The notes beneath the pieces were generated by a model. That model was given only the letters and a program-made list of their open reading frames with translations. It ran no database searches and was not told where the DNA came from. The position numbers were made by a program, and so were the translations under genes. From contig KZ111146.1 of assembly GCA_002077045.2 (NCBI GenBank), positions 137,521 to 201,520 on the forward strand: a DNA stretch of 64,000 bases, given 5' to 3'. Positions 42,710 through 53,836 of the stretch are shown here, in pieces. This DNA comes from Rachicladosporium sp. CCFEE 5018 (taxonomy: Eukaryota; Ascomycota; Dothideomycetes; Cladosporiales; Cladosporiaceae). Positions within the stretch are counted from its first letter, which is position 1; every line of letters begins with the position of its first letter.

Positions 42710-43730
42710 GATCGTTGATACTCTTCAACTCTGCAGTCGCAAAAGATGTCCGCAATATTTGTTCCAGTGTTTGGACCCAATACACTGTCGGAACACACCC
42801 CGCGATCGAAGGTCTAACGCTTCTGGCGGGATGGATGGGGAGAGATGGGCGGGTGGATCAATCAGACGCAGCCCTATCGGCAGATCTCCCGGTGAAATCT
42901 CTGGGGTGTAATGCTGATGAGGTGGGATGCGTGGCCAAGATACTGTAGTATGCGAATGCGATACGGTATCCCCAAATGCGCAATGTTGTTGAGCAAGATG
43001 AAATCAAGATAGAGACAATAATACCGTCAGCCCAAAGTCAATCCATCCGGATGCACGGTAAGTGTAGTCCAAGCATTGGGGAGGAAGCGCCGATTCTATG
43101 ACGGTCCTTTCCAAATACCCAGAATCTTGCGCCGGGACTACTTGTTACTTGCTACTGCGAGGTACACGGTTGGTGGCGCAACCAATGTGATGTCTCAAAT
43201 CATGCTGTCGGGACTCGGCGGATGCAATCATGCGGTTGGCCGTTTTGTGCGATGGGAGGGTGTGAAGCACGGAGGTGGACGAGCCGAGGAGGTTTGGATG
43301 AAGACGAGAGAACGATTGGGTTCCTGCATTAGGCAAGCCGGGGTCGACATTGTGTTGTTGGACTCCATCTCAATGGAACCATCTCTCTACGCTGCTACCA
43401 AATTGAAGTGTGCGTGTAACATACGCGTAGCTCCCACCATTGAGCTGGCAGGGCGCAGCGTGAGCGACCTAGTGCCAGAGCGTACCCATTGATCGAGCTG
43501 GCAACCTGAGTCATCGATCGTGGGTTGTGCTCGCGAATGGGCCGAAGACGGGCTCGAAGGGCGACAAGTAGATGAGGTGAAGTGAGTTGAGTACTTGGAG
43601 CATTGCTCAAGCTGTGACTGTGTTCTGATTTCTATCCGCGTCTGTTCTTGTTCAAGTATAGCCAACGCCACACCATGCGATCTCCGTTGGGTATCAGTAT
43701 TCATGCTCTGGCGTCGATCAAACAATCAGC
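42710..43730. other. Intergenic region, about 1 kb
   Basis: A plus-strand ORF (43076-43492, 138 codons) is present but shows no recognisable family or conserved composition and is probably chance. Nothing else supported. Confidence 0.5.
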
Positions 43731-45299
43731 TCAATCCACGATCTCGATTACATCCACGCGCGCTTCGATCGTCGAAGCCTTCTCTTCCTCCGTCTCCTCG
43801 CCTGCTTTGACCAAGCACCACACACCAGCATTCTCCCCGACCTCGACCACCCTGAGCTGACTCTCAGGCTCGTCACCCTGACCCTTCAGCGCCTCCCAAC
43901 CCGCCTTCCTGCACAACTCCCCAACAACCTCATCACACTCCCCAAGCACCTGCACATCAAACTCAATATGCCCGCACGCCTCCCTGCCGACATACACGAC
44001 CGGCACACTGCCCCTCCCAGCCTCAGCAAGTGCGTCAGGCATCTCGGCCACAGGGCCAACTTGCATGGAAGTCCCGATCACAAGCACCAGGTCCGTGATT
44101 TTCTTGTCTTCAGCGAAGAGCTTGAAGAATGTGTCTGGCAGCGCTTCGCCAAAGAACGTAATGTCCGGCTTCATCACACCTGCGGAGGGGAGGTCATCGG
44201 GCTCAGAGTCGTCATCGTAGCCGCCGTCGAAATCGCGGGCTTTCGGCTTTGGTTTCGAGGACATTGTGATGGCGGCCGCAGCGGCGATAGAGTCAAGACA
44301 CTCGCGGCACTTAGCCACTCGCTTCGCTCTGATATCGTCGAAGATCTCCTCCCCTGGCACTTGGTGCTTGCACTTCCTACAGCTCGCCGTAGCAAAGCTA
44401 CCATGACACTGCAAGAGGCGATCCGAGGAGATACCGGCCAGACGCTCGATGTTATCGATGTTCTGCGTGTAGTTCCTCAGCAGCTTACCTTTGTCTTGGA
44501 GCTTGCGGATGAATTCGTGAGTAGGTGTGTATGCGTCATTCTTGGGCAAGATGTCCGCTGCGAGTGAGTAGAAGACGCTCGGATCATGGTCGAAGTTGAA
44601 GATATCGAACATTTCCTCCGGCTCAGCCATGCCTAGGTCGCGTAGCTTGGCGTAGAATCCTCCATTCTTTGATCTGAAGTCCGGAATGCCCAGTGAGGTC
44701 GATATGCCAGCGCCTGTGATGACGAGAACTTTGCTGCTCGCCTTCAGCAGATTCACAACATCGTCGATCGTATTGACAGTAGGCAGCTTGGCGCGCCTAT
44801 GGCATAGCTGGTGCAAATAGTTGCGAGCATAATCGACGTAGTCCATCTTCTCTTCTTCTGCCCAGTCGGGATCAATCCCTACGGCCAGAGCGAAGGAATC
44901 CAGATCCAGGTCTTCATCCGGTAACGTCTTTGTCTCGAACGTTTCCATGCCTTCGCGCCGAAGCTGGGCGAAGAGCTCATCGACTTCTTCGCGCGTGAGA
45001 TCATCGTCGTCATTACCATCCTCGTCTCCGCCGTCCGCATCGACGAATGCAGCGTCGTCATCATCGACAGTGTGGCCGTTGGCGGACTGATCGACGGCGG
45101 TGCTACTGGGGCCGTTGGCAGTGGAAGCGTCTTCAGTTAGATCGATCACCAGCCCGCCTCCAAGATCAAACGTCAGGCGGTGCTGATTCATAGGCGATTT
45201 AGTTGGCGGCGTCGGTTTCTGTGGCGTCGGATGCTGTAAGATATGAACACCGTTGCCCTCGCTCGGCGCTCTCTTGCGTTTGAGTGATGGAAGGTCCAT
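43731..45299 (-). CDS. Sir2-family NAD-dependent protein deacetylase (class I sirtuin)
   Basis: Nuclear sirtuin, 522 residues, single exon. It has an N-terminal basic KRKR (7-10), then LVIDLTED (50-57), which looks like a SUMO-interacting motif, and an acidic Asp-rich stretch (80-100). The catalytic domain starts about 185: GAGISTSLGIPDFRSKNGGFY, TQNIDNIERLAG, catalytic His299 in CHGSFATASC and four zinc Cys (307, 310, 331, 334). An Ala/Asp-rich insert follows, then KPDITFFGEALPD and the NAD site VIGTSMQVGPV. This order matches Sir2/Hst1-type histone deacetylases acting in silencing. The first in-frame ATG is 45299; a GTG lies three codons upstream. Confidence 0.92.
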   Translation of the reverse strand: MDLPSLKRKRAPSEGNGVHILQHPTPQKPTPPTKSPMNQHRLTFDLGGGLVIDLTEDASTANGPSSTAVDQSANGHTVDDDDAAFVDADGGDEDGNDDDDLTREEVDELFAQLRREGMETFETKTLPDEDLDLDSFALAVGIDPDWAEEEKMDYVDYARNYLHQLCHRRAKLPTVNTIDDVVNLLKASSKVLVITGAGISTSLGIPDFRSKNGGFYAKLRDLGMAEPEEMFDIFNFDHDPSVFYSLAADILPKNDAYTPTHEFIRKLQDKGKLLRNYTQNIDNIERLAGISSDRLLQCHGSFATASCRKCKHQVPGEEIFDDIRAKRVAKCRECLDSIAAAAAITMSSKPKPKARDFDGGYDDDSEPDDLPSAGVMKPDITFFGEALPDTFFKLFAEDKKITDLVLVIGTSMQVGPVAEMPDALAEAGRGSVPVVYVGREACGHIEFDVQVLGECDEVVGELCRKAGWEALKGQGDEPESQLRVVEVGENAGVWCLVKAGEETEEEKASTIEARVDVIEIVD

Positions 45300-45708
45300 G
45301 TCGTTCACCGATATGTCGTCTACATGAATGTCGGTGTTTCACAACACGTTCACTTTTGTCGCACACTTGACAGGCAACGCGTCCTACATCTTAAGCTGGC
45401 GTGGCAAGGGCGATCGAGGAGGGCTAGCGCGCGGGCTGTCCCGCATTGATCGATGAGGTTCACGAAGAGTCTACGGGCACCAGCGATTTTCGACAGATAT
45501 CGATATATGGGAGGGATGTTTATGGGAAACTGGTGAGCCGTTGGTGTTGCAGCTATTGATACTGCCCACTCAGGCCACGCACGAAGCATAAGTGAGAACG
45601 CACCTATGTGCGCCACTCAACGGCATCTATGCCTAGTCCTAGACCCCGCTGCTGCCCTAATATTTCATGATCGCGTACTTCTCAATGCCCCGTCGCAAAG
45701 TCAATAGT
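45300..45708. other. Intergenic region
   Basis: About 410 bases, the promoter of the sirtuin gene and the 3' flank of the bHLH gene, both minus strand. No gene recognised. Confidence 0.5.
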
Positions 45709-47258
45709 CTACCCGCTCAAGAGGTCCCGAACACTCATCCCACCCTCGCCCCGCCTTTCATCCCCTGCCCTTGCTCCAGCGCCCCCATTAGTACCCCTCC
45801 ACTGCCTTCGATCGCTGTTCAGCATCAACAGGGCCGCAGTAGCTTCCTGGTCCATCTCATGCTCACTCCGCTTCTTCTCCCTCACCTCTGCCACTCCGGC
45901 GACAGTACTGCTCGGCCTCCGCTTCCCGGCTAACAGTTCCGTAGCGTTCTCAGCCACTTGTCGGAGCTGATACTGTGAGTCCAGGGGCTTCAGCGCTGGA
46001 CTTCCGAGTCCGAAGGTCCCGCTCCCGAAGTGCAGAGGCTGGTGGTGTAATTGCGGACCGAAGGCTGGGGATGTGGTGTTTGAGTGGAAATATGGGCTGT
46101 AGCTTGCTTGGCTAGCAGAGGACATGGAGTAATGGCGTCCACCCGGGAAAGTCAAGGGCGAAGCTGACGTTGTCGTCGAGGTGATCTGGGACAGGGAGGG
46201 GAGTGAGACGAGGCTAGAGGAGTGTTCTAAGCCGGCTGTCGCTGGCGTTGAGGCAGCAGAAGGGATCTGTGGGGTATTGGTGGCGTCTGGGTCGTCGTCC
46301 ATCTCCTCGTCAGAGTCGAGATCCTCCTCTGCTTGGCGCAGAGCTGGCGCGGACTTAGTCGGAGCTGGTCCTGAACGGGGCGATGTGCTGTTCTGCGATT
46401 GTAGATCCGAGACGCATTGCTCGAGGTACCGGAGATAGTCAATGCTTGCCTGCACAGCTTATCAGCGTCCGGGCTACAAGCGCAAACATGCTCTGACCCC
46501 TCTCGCGGGCACGAGCACACGGCTATTGCTGCTATTAGGCGCCCCATGAAAGCCAGTTCCTCGCGCAAACGCCCTTGGGAACTAAGACAATTGTACGAAG
46601 ACATGATCGGAAGGGGAGAGCAAAATTCCCGTGAAAGCGCATAGATACGTCGACTTACCTGCAATATGGCGAGCTTATGCATCTCCTGGCCCTTGCACGC
46701 AGGCACCATGTCCTTCAGAACCCCGAACTCTTCGTTCATCTTCGACCTCCTCCGTCGTTCGATCAAGCTGTGCGCCGTCTTTCGTGCGATCTTGCGCCCT
46801 GCGGCTGTAGAACCTGCTCCACTCTTCTTTCTCCCTCCACTTGCTTGGGCTGTCGTAGCCGCACCTGCTGTAGTCGTCCCTGACTTGAACGCGCCGGGGA
46901 GAGCATCATCCGGCACACCATCTTCTGACGGCTTCATCTGAATGATCTTCCTACTTCGCGTCGGTGGAGGAGGTAACGTGAAGTCCTCTCTCGTGATCAC
47001 ACCTCCTTCGGCTATGGTACTCTTGGCCTTCTTCTTACTCGATTCGACCGATATGCCAGCTCCAGGAAAGACAGGCCGCCAACTACTGTCCGAGCCATTC
47101 TTAGAGGACGTGGTGGACGTACTGCTCGCGCGATCGCCATCGGGGAAAGCCGCAGGCGGTAGATTGAAAGGCGCATGTGCACCCGCAGCGAGGAAGCCGT
47201 CCTTGCCGCGAAGGTCACTGGAAGAGCCCGGAGTAGGCGGAGGAGCTGGCCGTGGCAT
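45709..47258 (-). CDS. bHLH transcription factor
   Basis: 446 residues, exons on the minus strand 47258-46659 and 46449-45709. The 209-nt intron (GTAAGT..TGCAG) is much longer than the others here and lies inside the helix-loop-helix. Joined, the domain (about 165-222) reads RKTAHSLIERRRRSKMNEEF, then GVLKDMVPACKGQEMHKLAI and LQASIDYLRYLEQCVSDLQ, with the His-Glu-Arg basic pattern of E-box binders. The N-terminus is Pro/Ser/Gly-rich and the C-terminus acidic then Ser/Thr-rich (QITSTTTSASPLTFPGG). Related to fungal bHLH regulators of the Ino4/Cph2-type neighbourhood, but the precise orthologue is unsure. Start is the first ATG; an upstream TTG frame is not used. Confidence 0.88.
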
Positions 47259-47837
47259 GATGGGACCTAGAATGGGATGGCGCGCCAAATAGGCAGACGA
47301 AGTGTAGGAAGCTATGGTGGGCGATCGGGACGAGTTCTCAATAAACGGCGACAGTGAACTTCATGTACGCACAGTGCAGGGTGTTCTGGCTTTCCCCGAA
47401 CTGCAGAGCCGTTGAGCGAGTAAGTGCGAGGCATGGTGGGACGTGTGGCAGAGAGAAAGCGAAGACTGGTAACCATGGAGCATCAGGAAGGGCACGCGAC
47501 ACAGGTGCTCGGGCTAAGGTCGCTGATTGGGTGCGCGTCTGCGTACCACGTGCTCAAAATCATTCGGTTTCATCGCTTTGCTTTTGGCATCGAGATACCG
47601 GGATGTGGTGCACTCTCGAACCGTTGCATTGCGTTTGATAGGCGAGAGGTTGAGTGTGGATGAGATGGTCCAGGAAGGAATGGATGTCGAACGAAGCAAG
47701 AGCCATGAAGAGTGTCACGTGCTCGCCTGGCAACTATTGATATGAATGTCTGTCCGGCTATCTACTCTTCTAATCCTACACGCAAAACGTAAGAGCTGTG
47801 GACGACTAACAGCATGTTCCCCACGGACCGTAAAATA
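47259..47837. other. Intergenic region
   Basis: About 580 bases, the promoter of the bHLH gene and 3' flank of the next minus-strand gene. No gene recognised; one tcgaacc occurs near 47617 but no cloverleaf could be drawn. Confidence 0.5.
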
Positions 47838-49327
47838 CTACCATGCCACGTACTCCCACCTCCCGTCTCCAGAGAACCCCATACACAGAACACCAGTCCT
47901 GTGATCTCGATGTGCTCCAGGCATGAATACGATCGAGCCACAGACTCGACATACAAACCCCATGCCAGGTCGGAAGATATACCCAGAAGTGGTTGTAGGC
48001 ACTACACTCTGATCCGTGAGGTTCGCAGCCGTATAGTGCGGCGCAGGAGCTGGATGAGCGTGTGTGTGTTGCGTCGGAAGGGCGTAGTGAGCGGTTGACT
48101 GTCCCGAGAGAGGGACATAGTGGGCATGAGGATATTGACAGGGTGCAGCGTAGTGAGCATGTGGGTGCTGCTGCGGATGCAAGATAGTAGGTTGCGCTGA
48201 CATCGAGCGGGGAGCGTTTAGCCCAGCATAGGGTACGTTCAGATTTGGTGGTGGGTGCGCGTAGCGATGCTTTACTTCGCCCGGTCGGGCGTGAGATGCG
48301 TACTGTGGAGGGTACGGGAAAGGATCTGCAACTGCTCTAGCTGCTGGACGCTGGGGATCAGAGCCCGCAACATGTGGCAGCGCATCTGTGGTGACAGATA
48401 CTTGAGACTCTGCAGCCGGGGCTGATGTCCATGTACTTGCGGTGGCGTCGGCATGGCTCAGCTGCAGGGCTGACGGTGCAACGGTGGATCCCGGTGGTGG
48501 TACTTGCGATTCGACTTGCTGCTGGGAGTCTGTGGTAGGTGGCGCGGCCGGTGCGCTGATGGAATGTCCAACCATGCCAGAAGCCGAACCTAATGTCGGG
48601 TCGTTGACGGGACTGGTAGAGGTTTCGCTCTGCTTATGGTCGAAGTCGAACAGCGGCTCCAGTGGCATGTGCAGCGTGTTCCATAACTCAAACCCAAGAT
48701 CACCTGGTTGCAATTGCTCTGCCCTTCCTTTGCCCTTGTCGCCACTCAGACTGATGGTCCTCGGTACATTCGAGTCCATCTGTCGCAGCTGCAACCCAGT
48801 CGACGATGTCCTCGTACTCCTTGGTGGCATCGATGGCTGAGGTGACGGCCCAGGCAAATGGAACGTCTCCCATAGCATCACGTCAGCGGCATCGTGCATC
48901 GATGTCCGTCTGCTTTGCATCTCTACAACGCCACTAGACTGCAGTAGCTGACGGACGCCCTCGACGTTCGCCGGCTCGTTGAAAAGCCTGTCGAGCTCCG
49001 CGCTGAAGTCTGCATTCAAAGGAGTGACCTGTGATGCAAGCTTAGCAAGATTGTCATCTCGACGGAGCATCCCAAGAATTTGGCGGTACTGCATTCTCCT
49101 CATCCAAAGTGTCTGGCACCGAAGGCCCACTGTAGCCACCCCAATTGCCGAATTGCGAGTGCGGCGCAGTGCTGATGCTGGGTCTGTGGAATGAAGCGCC
49201 TGGGTCGCCGTAGGCGAATGGCTGTGGTTGCATTGGCGCATGAGAATAAGCCACCTGACCTGGAAATGATGTGCTATATCCCGAGCCGGGTGGCTGATAG
49301 AGCTGTTGAGCTTGAGGTGGATATGTC
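47838..49327 (-). CDS. Pro/His/Ser-rich protein with C-terminal Cys/His motif, 5' end in the gap
   Basis: Partial gene whose N-terminus lies in the run of N. Exons on the minus strand: beyond 49327 to 49090, and 49028-47838. The 61-nt intron (GTACCG..CTAAGC..CACAG) joins LDEENA to VTPLNADFSAELDRLF in phase 0; its donor is weak, so the junction is tentative. The upstream exon is Tyr/Pro/Gln/Ser-rich. The middle is disordered (Thr/Ser/Pro, then His/Tyr/Pro repeats such as HPHAHYAAPCQYPHAHYVP). The C-terminal 50 residues are conserved-looking: FRPGMGFVCRVCGSIVFMPG then AHRDHRTGVLCMGFSGDGRW, with Cys-x2-Cys, His-x2-His and a further Cys. Family not recognised. Confidence 0.6.
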
Positions 49328-49427
49328 NNNNNNNNNNNNNNNNNNNNNNNNNNNNNNNNNNNNNNNNNNNNNNNNNNNNNNNNNNNNNNNNNNNNNNNNN
49401 NNNNNNNNNNNNNNNNNNNNNNNNNNN
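49328..49427. other. Assembly gap, 100 N
   Basis: Exactly 100 unresolved bases, the conventional placeholder for a gap of unknown size. The genes on either side are divergent, and both enter the gap with their 5' ends. Confidence 0.99.
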
Positions 49428-51149
49428 ATCTGGGAGGATCTCTACAGTGGTCAGAAAGATCTTCAGCGGCTTGCAGATCTGGTGGAGACGCAGACGGTCA
49501 AGACTCGCAAGCGGAGAGCGGTGAAGATGCGAGACCTGGATGACTTCGTGCAGGAGGACGAAGATGGATCGGGCCCTGCTACGCCTCGTAAAAAGCGAAA
49601 GCTCGGGTCTGGGACACCGACACCGTCCAAAGCAAAGGCACAGACGCCGCGGAAGCTCATGACGCCTACCCACAAGCGCATCATTACGAAGAGAGCACTC
49701 GAGTTCACACCACTAGGTACCCGGGTCCTCTCGCCGAACCAGCTCCAAGCCTCTCCGTACCAGATCGCAAGATCAACTCTCCACGTCTCAGCAGTACCTC
49801 ACGCGCTACCATGTCGAGAGACTGAGTTCGAGATGGTGCAGTCGCATCTAGAAGCGGCCATCACAGCAGGCACAGGGTCATGTATCTACATCTCGGGCAC
49901 ACCAGGCACGGGGAAGACAGCCACAGTGCGAGAAGTCGTCGCCTCGCTCCAAGCAGCAGTAGCCGACGAGCAACTCGATGATTTCTACTTCGTCGAGATT
50001 AACGGGATGAAAGTTACCGATCCGCATCAATCGTATAGCTTGCTATGGGAAGCACTGAAAGGCGACCGAGTCAGCTCAGCACACGCACTGGAGCTGTTGG
50101 AGCAGGAGTTCACAACACCCAGCCCACGGCGAGTGCCATGTGTAGTGCTTATGGACGAGCTGGACCAGCTTGTAACGCGAAACCAAGGCGTAATGTACAA
50201 CTTCTTCAATTGGCCGCAGCTGCGGCATAGTCGATTAATCGTGCTAGCTGTGGCGAACACGATGGACTTGCCAGAGCGGACACTGAGCAACAAGATCAGC
50301 TCGCGGCTGGGTCTGACACGCATCACATTCCCTGGCTACACGCATACTCAACTCATGACGATCATCCAGTCACGACTCGAATGCGTTGGCGCAGTCATCG
50401 TAGAATCAGATGCCATACAGTTCGCCAGTCGCAAGGTCGCAGCAGTGTCAGGCGACGCGCGGCGAGCTCTAGACATCTGTCGCCGCGCTGTCGAGATCGC
50501 AGAACAAGAAGAGACAGAGTCCTCTGCCAGCACAGACCCAGGCAAAGAGAATTTACCGCCCGACACCCCAAGTAAAACACCTGGTCGACAGAAGCCTACA
50601 CCACAACAGTCAACAGCAGGCATAGACAAACGCAAAGGCATCGTAACAATCGCCACGATTCGCAGAGCAATCAACGAAGCAACGTCCACACCACTCGCAG
50701 CCTACCTTCGAGCTCTGCCACTGTCGAACAAGTTATTCCTATCAGCCCTTCTCGCACGCTTGCGCAGGACAGGCATTACTGAGTCCACACTCGCAGACGT
50801 AGCGGACGAGGCGCTCCGCATGGCACGAGTATCGCTGTCGAAGCCAGTGCAAGACTACCTGCTCACGCTGCCTCCGACGCTGGTGCAAGACGAAAGTATA
50901 GCCGATCTCGGGGCTGACGCGCAAGCTACGCCAGGCAAAAGGGGCAGGCCCGCCGCGAAAAAAGAGATGGAACGCGTTGCGAGGTTACTTGGTCTCGGCG
51001 CAGCAGGGCGAGAGCTGGCAGAAGCCGGGATCGTAGGGCTGGAGAGTAGATGCGGCGAGCGTGTGGGCCGGATCAGGCTAGGTGTTAGCGATGATGCGGT
51101 ACGAGAAGCACTCCGAGAAGACGAGGAGAGTGTAGGTCTAGGATTTTGA
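49428..51149 (+). CDS. ORC1: Origin recognition complex subunit 1, N-terminus missing in gap
   Basis: AAA+ ATPase subunit of the origin recognition complex that loads MCM helicase at replication origins. The visible 573 residues are in frame from the first base after the gap to the stop at 51149. They begin IWEDLYSGQKDLQRL, which is the end of the N-terminal region, then a basic Thr/Pro/Lys linker (PATPRKKRKLGSGTPTPSKA) with CDK-like TP sites. The ATPase has Walker A (ISGTPGTGKTATV), Walker B (VVLMDELDQL), sensor 1 (VLAVANTMDLPER) and sensor 2 (SGDARRALDICRRA), then the winged-helix C-terminal domain. The BAH domain expected at the N-terminus of Orc1 is not present and cannot fit into 100 bases. 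Confidence 0.93.
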   Translation: MWEDLYSGQKDLQRLADLVETQTVKTRKRRAVKMRDLDDFVQEDEDGSGPATPRKKRKLGSGTPTPSKAKAQTPRKLMTPTHKRIITKRALEFTPLGTRVLSPNQLQASPYQIARSTLHVSAVPHALPCRETEFEMVQSHLEAAITAGTGSCIYISGTPGTGKTATVREVVASLQAAVADEQLDDFYFVEINGMKVTDPHQSYSLLWEALKGDRVSSAHALELLEQEFTTPSPRRVPCVVLMDELDQLVTRNQGVMYNFFNWPQLRHSRLIVLAVANTMDLPERTLSNKISSRLGLTRITFPGYTHTQLMTIIQSRLECVGAVIVESDAIQFASRKVAAVSGDARRALDICRRAVEIAEQEETESSASTDPGKENLPPDTPSKTPGRQKPTPQQSTAGIDKRKGIVTIATIRRAINEATSTPLAAYLRALPLSNKLFLSALLARLRRTGITESTLADVADEALRMARVSLSKPVQDYLLTLPPTLVQDESIADLGADAQATPGKRGRPAAKKEMERVARLLGLGAAGRELAEAGIVGLESRCGERVGRIRLGVSDDAVREALREDEESVGLGF

Positions 51150-51206
51150 TTTTATGATACCCATACGTACCTTCTATACCCGCCTCTGCACTTGTCATGG
51201 TATGTT

Positions 51207-53050
51207 CTACAACTTCCCAACCCCAAGCAGCCCCTCCCAAGGCCTCAGCAGAATGCTTCCCTCAGTCTCCTTCTCCGGCTTGCCCTTATAATTCCCCGTC
51301 ACCCACTTCTCCACGCCCGCCTCAGCAGGCATCTCCCACTTGACCTCCTCACCCGAGAAATTCAGCACGACCACAAACGCCTCCCCACCCCCAAACCGTC
51401 GATACGCAAACACACTCTCATGCTCCGGGTCCAGCAGCTCAAAGTCCCCATAAACAAAGCAATCTTTATGCTCCTTCCGCTGCTGCATGCCGCGTTTCCA
51501 GAATTGCAGTACAGACAAGTCCTCAGGATCCGAGAACGTGCGTTGAGCTTCGGCGTTCCACTCTTTATAATCGTCATTAACCCTCATCCACGGCTTCGTG
51601 CCCTCCGCACAAAATCCCGCATTGGGACCAGCATTCCATTGGACGGGCGTGCGTGCATGGTCGCGGGACTTGTGCAGTAGGACCTTTCGGGCATAGGCAA
51701 GCTTCTCCTCATCGTTGGGGTGGAGGGCTTTCATCTTGTTCCAGTAGTTCACGGATTCGATGTCGATGTACTCGCTCGGTGGCCAGTCGGCGGGGACATT
51801 CGCCATGGCGAGCTCTTCGCCTTGGTAGACGAAAAGTGTGCCGGCGAGGGTGGTTTGCATGAGGGCTAAGAGCTTGGCGCCGAGGTTGCGGGAGAGCGTG
51901 TCGGAGGAGGAGGTGTAGCGAGTGACGGAGCGGGCGTTATCTGTGAGACGTTAGAGAGAGTGACTCTTGACTGGGAGGGGGCATGAAGAGCAGACTTACC
52001 ATGATTCTCAATGAACAGCGAGTTCCAACCATTCCGATCCAACATCAGGCGTTGGAACTTCGATTGGATGTCCTTGATATCCTTGCCGTTGAAATCCTTC
52101 AGCGTCATGCGAAAGCCACTAGAGTCATTGTCGATATCCACCAAGTCGAACAAGAAAATTTCGTTGAGCTCCTGTCGATCCGCGCCCACGCACTTGATGA
52201 TCTCGTCCTCGTCCTTGACGAATGGCATTTCGCCTACAGTCATGGCTTCGTACTTGCTGATCACCTCACGGTTCATGGCATGAAGATACTCATGCAATTT
52301 CGGCCCGTTACAGAAAAGCTTGTAGCCTGGCTGAAAGGGTGCGCCTTCGTTCGTGACCTCGGCGTCAGGGTAGCCAGGGACCTTCGAGATCATGTTGATG
52401 ACATCCTCACGGAACCCACTCGCGCCGCGTTCGAGCCAGAACTTCAGCACGTCGTGGATCGCGGCGCGGACTTCGGGGTTCTCCCAGTTCAGATCTGGCT
52501 GCTCGGGGGTGAAGAGCGAGAGGTAGTACTCCTGTGTCTTCTCGTCCCAGGTCCAGGCACTGTTTGCTTCGCCGAGGAGAGAAGCCCAGTTGTTTGGTGG
52601 GATGCGTTTGCCGTTTTCGGTGTGCTTGGGAGGTTGCCAGTGGTACCAGTCTCGCTTTGGATTGGATTTTGATGATCTCGATTCCAGAAACCAGGCATGA
52701 TGATCAGACGTATGGTTCACGACGAGGTCCATCAGAACCTTCATACCGCGTTTCTTCAAGCCAGCGATCAGCTCATCGACATCCTCAAGAGTCCCGTACC
52801 GAGGATCGATTTCCTTGTAGTCGGAGATGTCGTAGCCCATGTCGGCCTGTGGCGACTTGAAGATGGGAGATAGCCATACGATGTCGACACCCAAGTGCTT
52901 CAGGTAGTCGAGCTTAGAGATGACGCCTTTGATATCACCCCAGCCTGGAACACTTCCAGAGCCTGTGGAGAGGAAGGATGCTGGGTAGATTTGGTAAATT
53001 ACTGCCTCCTTCCACCACGCTTGAGTGGAGTTTGGAGTTGGCTTGTTCAT
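51207..53050 (-). CDS. Alpha-glucosidase/maltase (GH13)
   Basis: Hydrolyses alpha-glucosidic bonds of maltose-type sugars. Exons on the minus strand: 53050-52000 and 51940-51207; the 59-nt intron (GTAAGT..CACAG) joins FIENH to DNARSVTRYTSSSDT, the conserved GH13 FxxNHD block. 594 residues, typical of the family. It starts WWKEAVIYQIYPASF, then DLVVNHTSDHHAWF, GFREDVINMISK (catalytic Asp), TVGEMPF (acid/base Glu) and ENHD (third acidic residue), and ends with a beta-rich C-terminal domain. No signal peptide, so a cytosolic enzyme. The stop is 57 bases from the convergent ORC1 stop. Start at ATG 53050; an upstream TTG frame is not used. Confidence 0.93.
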
Positions 53051-53836
53051 GTTGTTGGTGGTGTTCGTCAGGTGTGCTTGGGATGAAATCTCCAATTCTT
53101 CGATGAATCAGGAAGAAAGAAGAACTCTTGATGGGGTCAAAGCGGATGGGAAGAGAGCAAATGCAGAGGAGATAAAAGGGAAGACTTGGACTTTATGATT
53201 ATAGCAGTGACTTCTGCGACATTCGTGTATGCTTGCCTGCAGTATCGACTGCAAACACCTTGTCAGCAAGCCCGGGAGTCAACACAAGCTCATCCGTGAC
53301 GGCAACTATGCGCGTCATCCGGAGTAGCTCAGGTACCACATTACTCCTGCATCTTCGAGCTCTCTGTATCCACTCGATGTCGAAGGCTAATGTATCTCAT
53401 GGGCGGCTCCGACAATGCTGCCGACGTGGTGAGGCAGCATATATGCATGCCTCAGGCAAGACAAAGTCAATCGCAACGTCAGCCCATCGCTGTCGCCTCC
53501 TTCGATTCACTGGAGCCGTGAACAGGTGCTGCACCCACGCGGTGCCCAATATCAGAATACTCTCATCATGAGAGTGAAGATGGCGAAGAGAAGTAACGCT
53601 CTTGGATATCTGCGTAGTAGCGGCGATAAGGTGCAAACACCGCAACGGCTAAAGTCGCCCTCTCGACTGTCTCCATCATCGCGCATCATTTGTGCGAAAG
53701 GTCAAGCAGAGCACGTAAGAGCTACTTTGGCAGACTCAAGGTCTCTCATCCATTCGTAAGCTTTCTTAGGTGTTCTTCCTGGCCTCACGTCCCTTCCCGT
53801 TTCTGCAATCATTCCTACCATTTAATTCACAGCAAC
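53051..53836. other. Intergenic region between divergent genes
   Basis: About 790 bases between the start of the glucosidase gene and that of the aldo-keto reductase remnant. Short ORFs only. It is long enough for two promoters. Confidence 0.5.

Noticed and set aside
43076..43492. 138-codon plus-strand frame
   Set aside because: No recognisable family, no neighbouring splice-linked exons; likely chance in a 1 kb intergenic region.
47600..47660. tRNA gene suggested by tcgaacc on the plus strand
   Set aside because: No matching A box or acceptor stem could be drawn.
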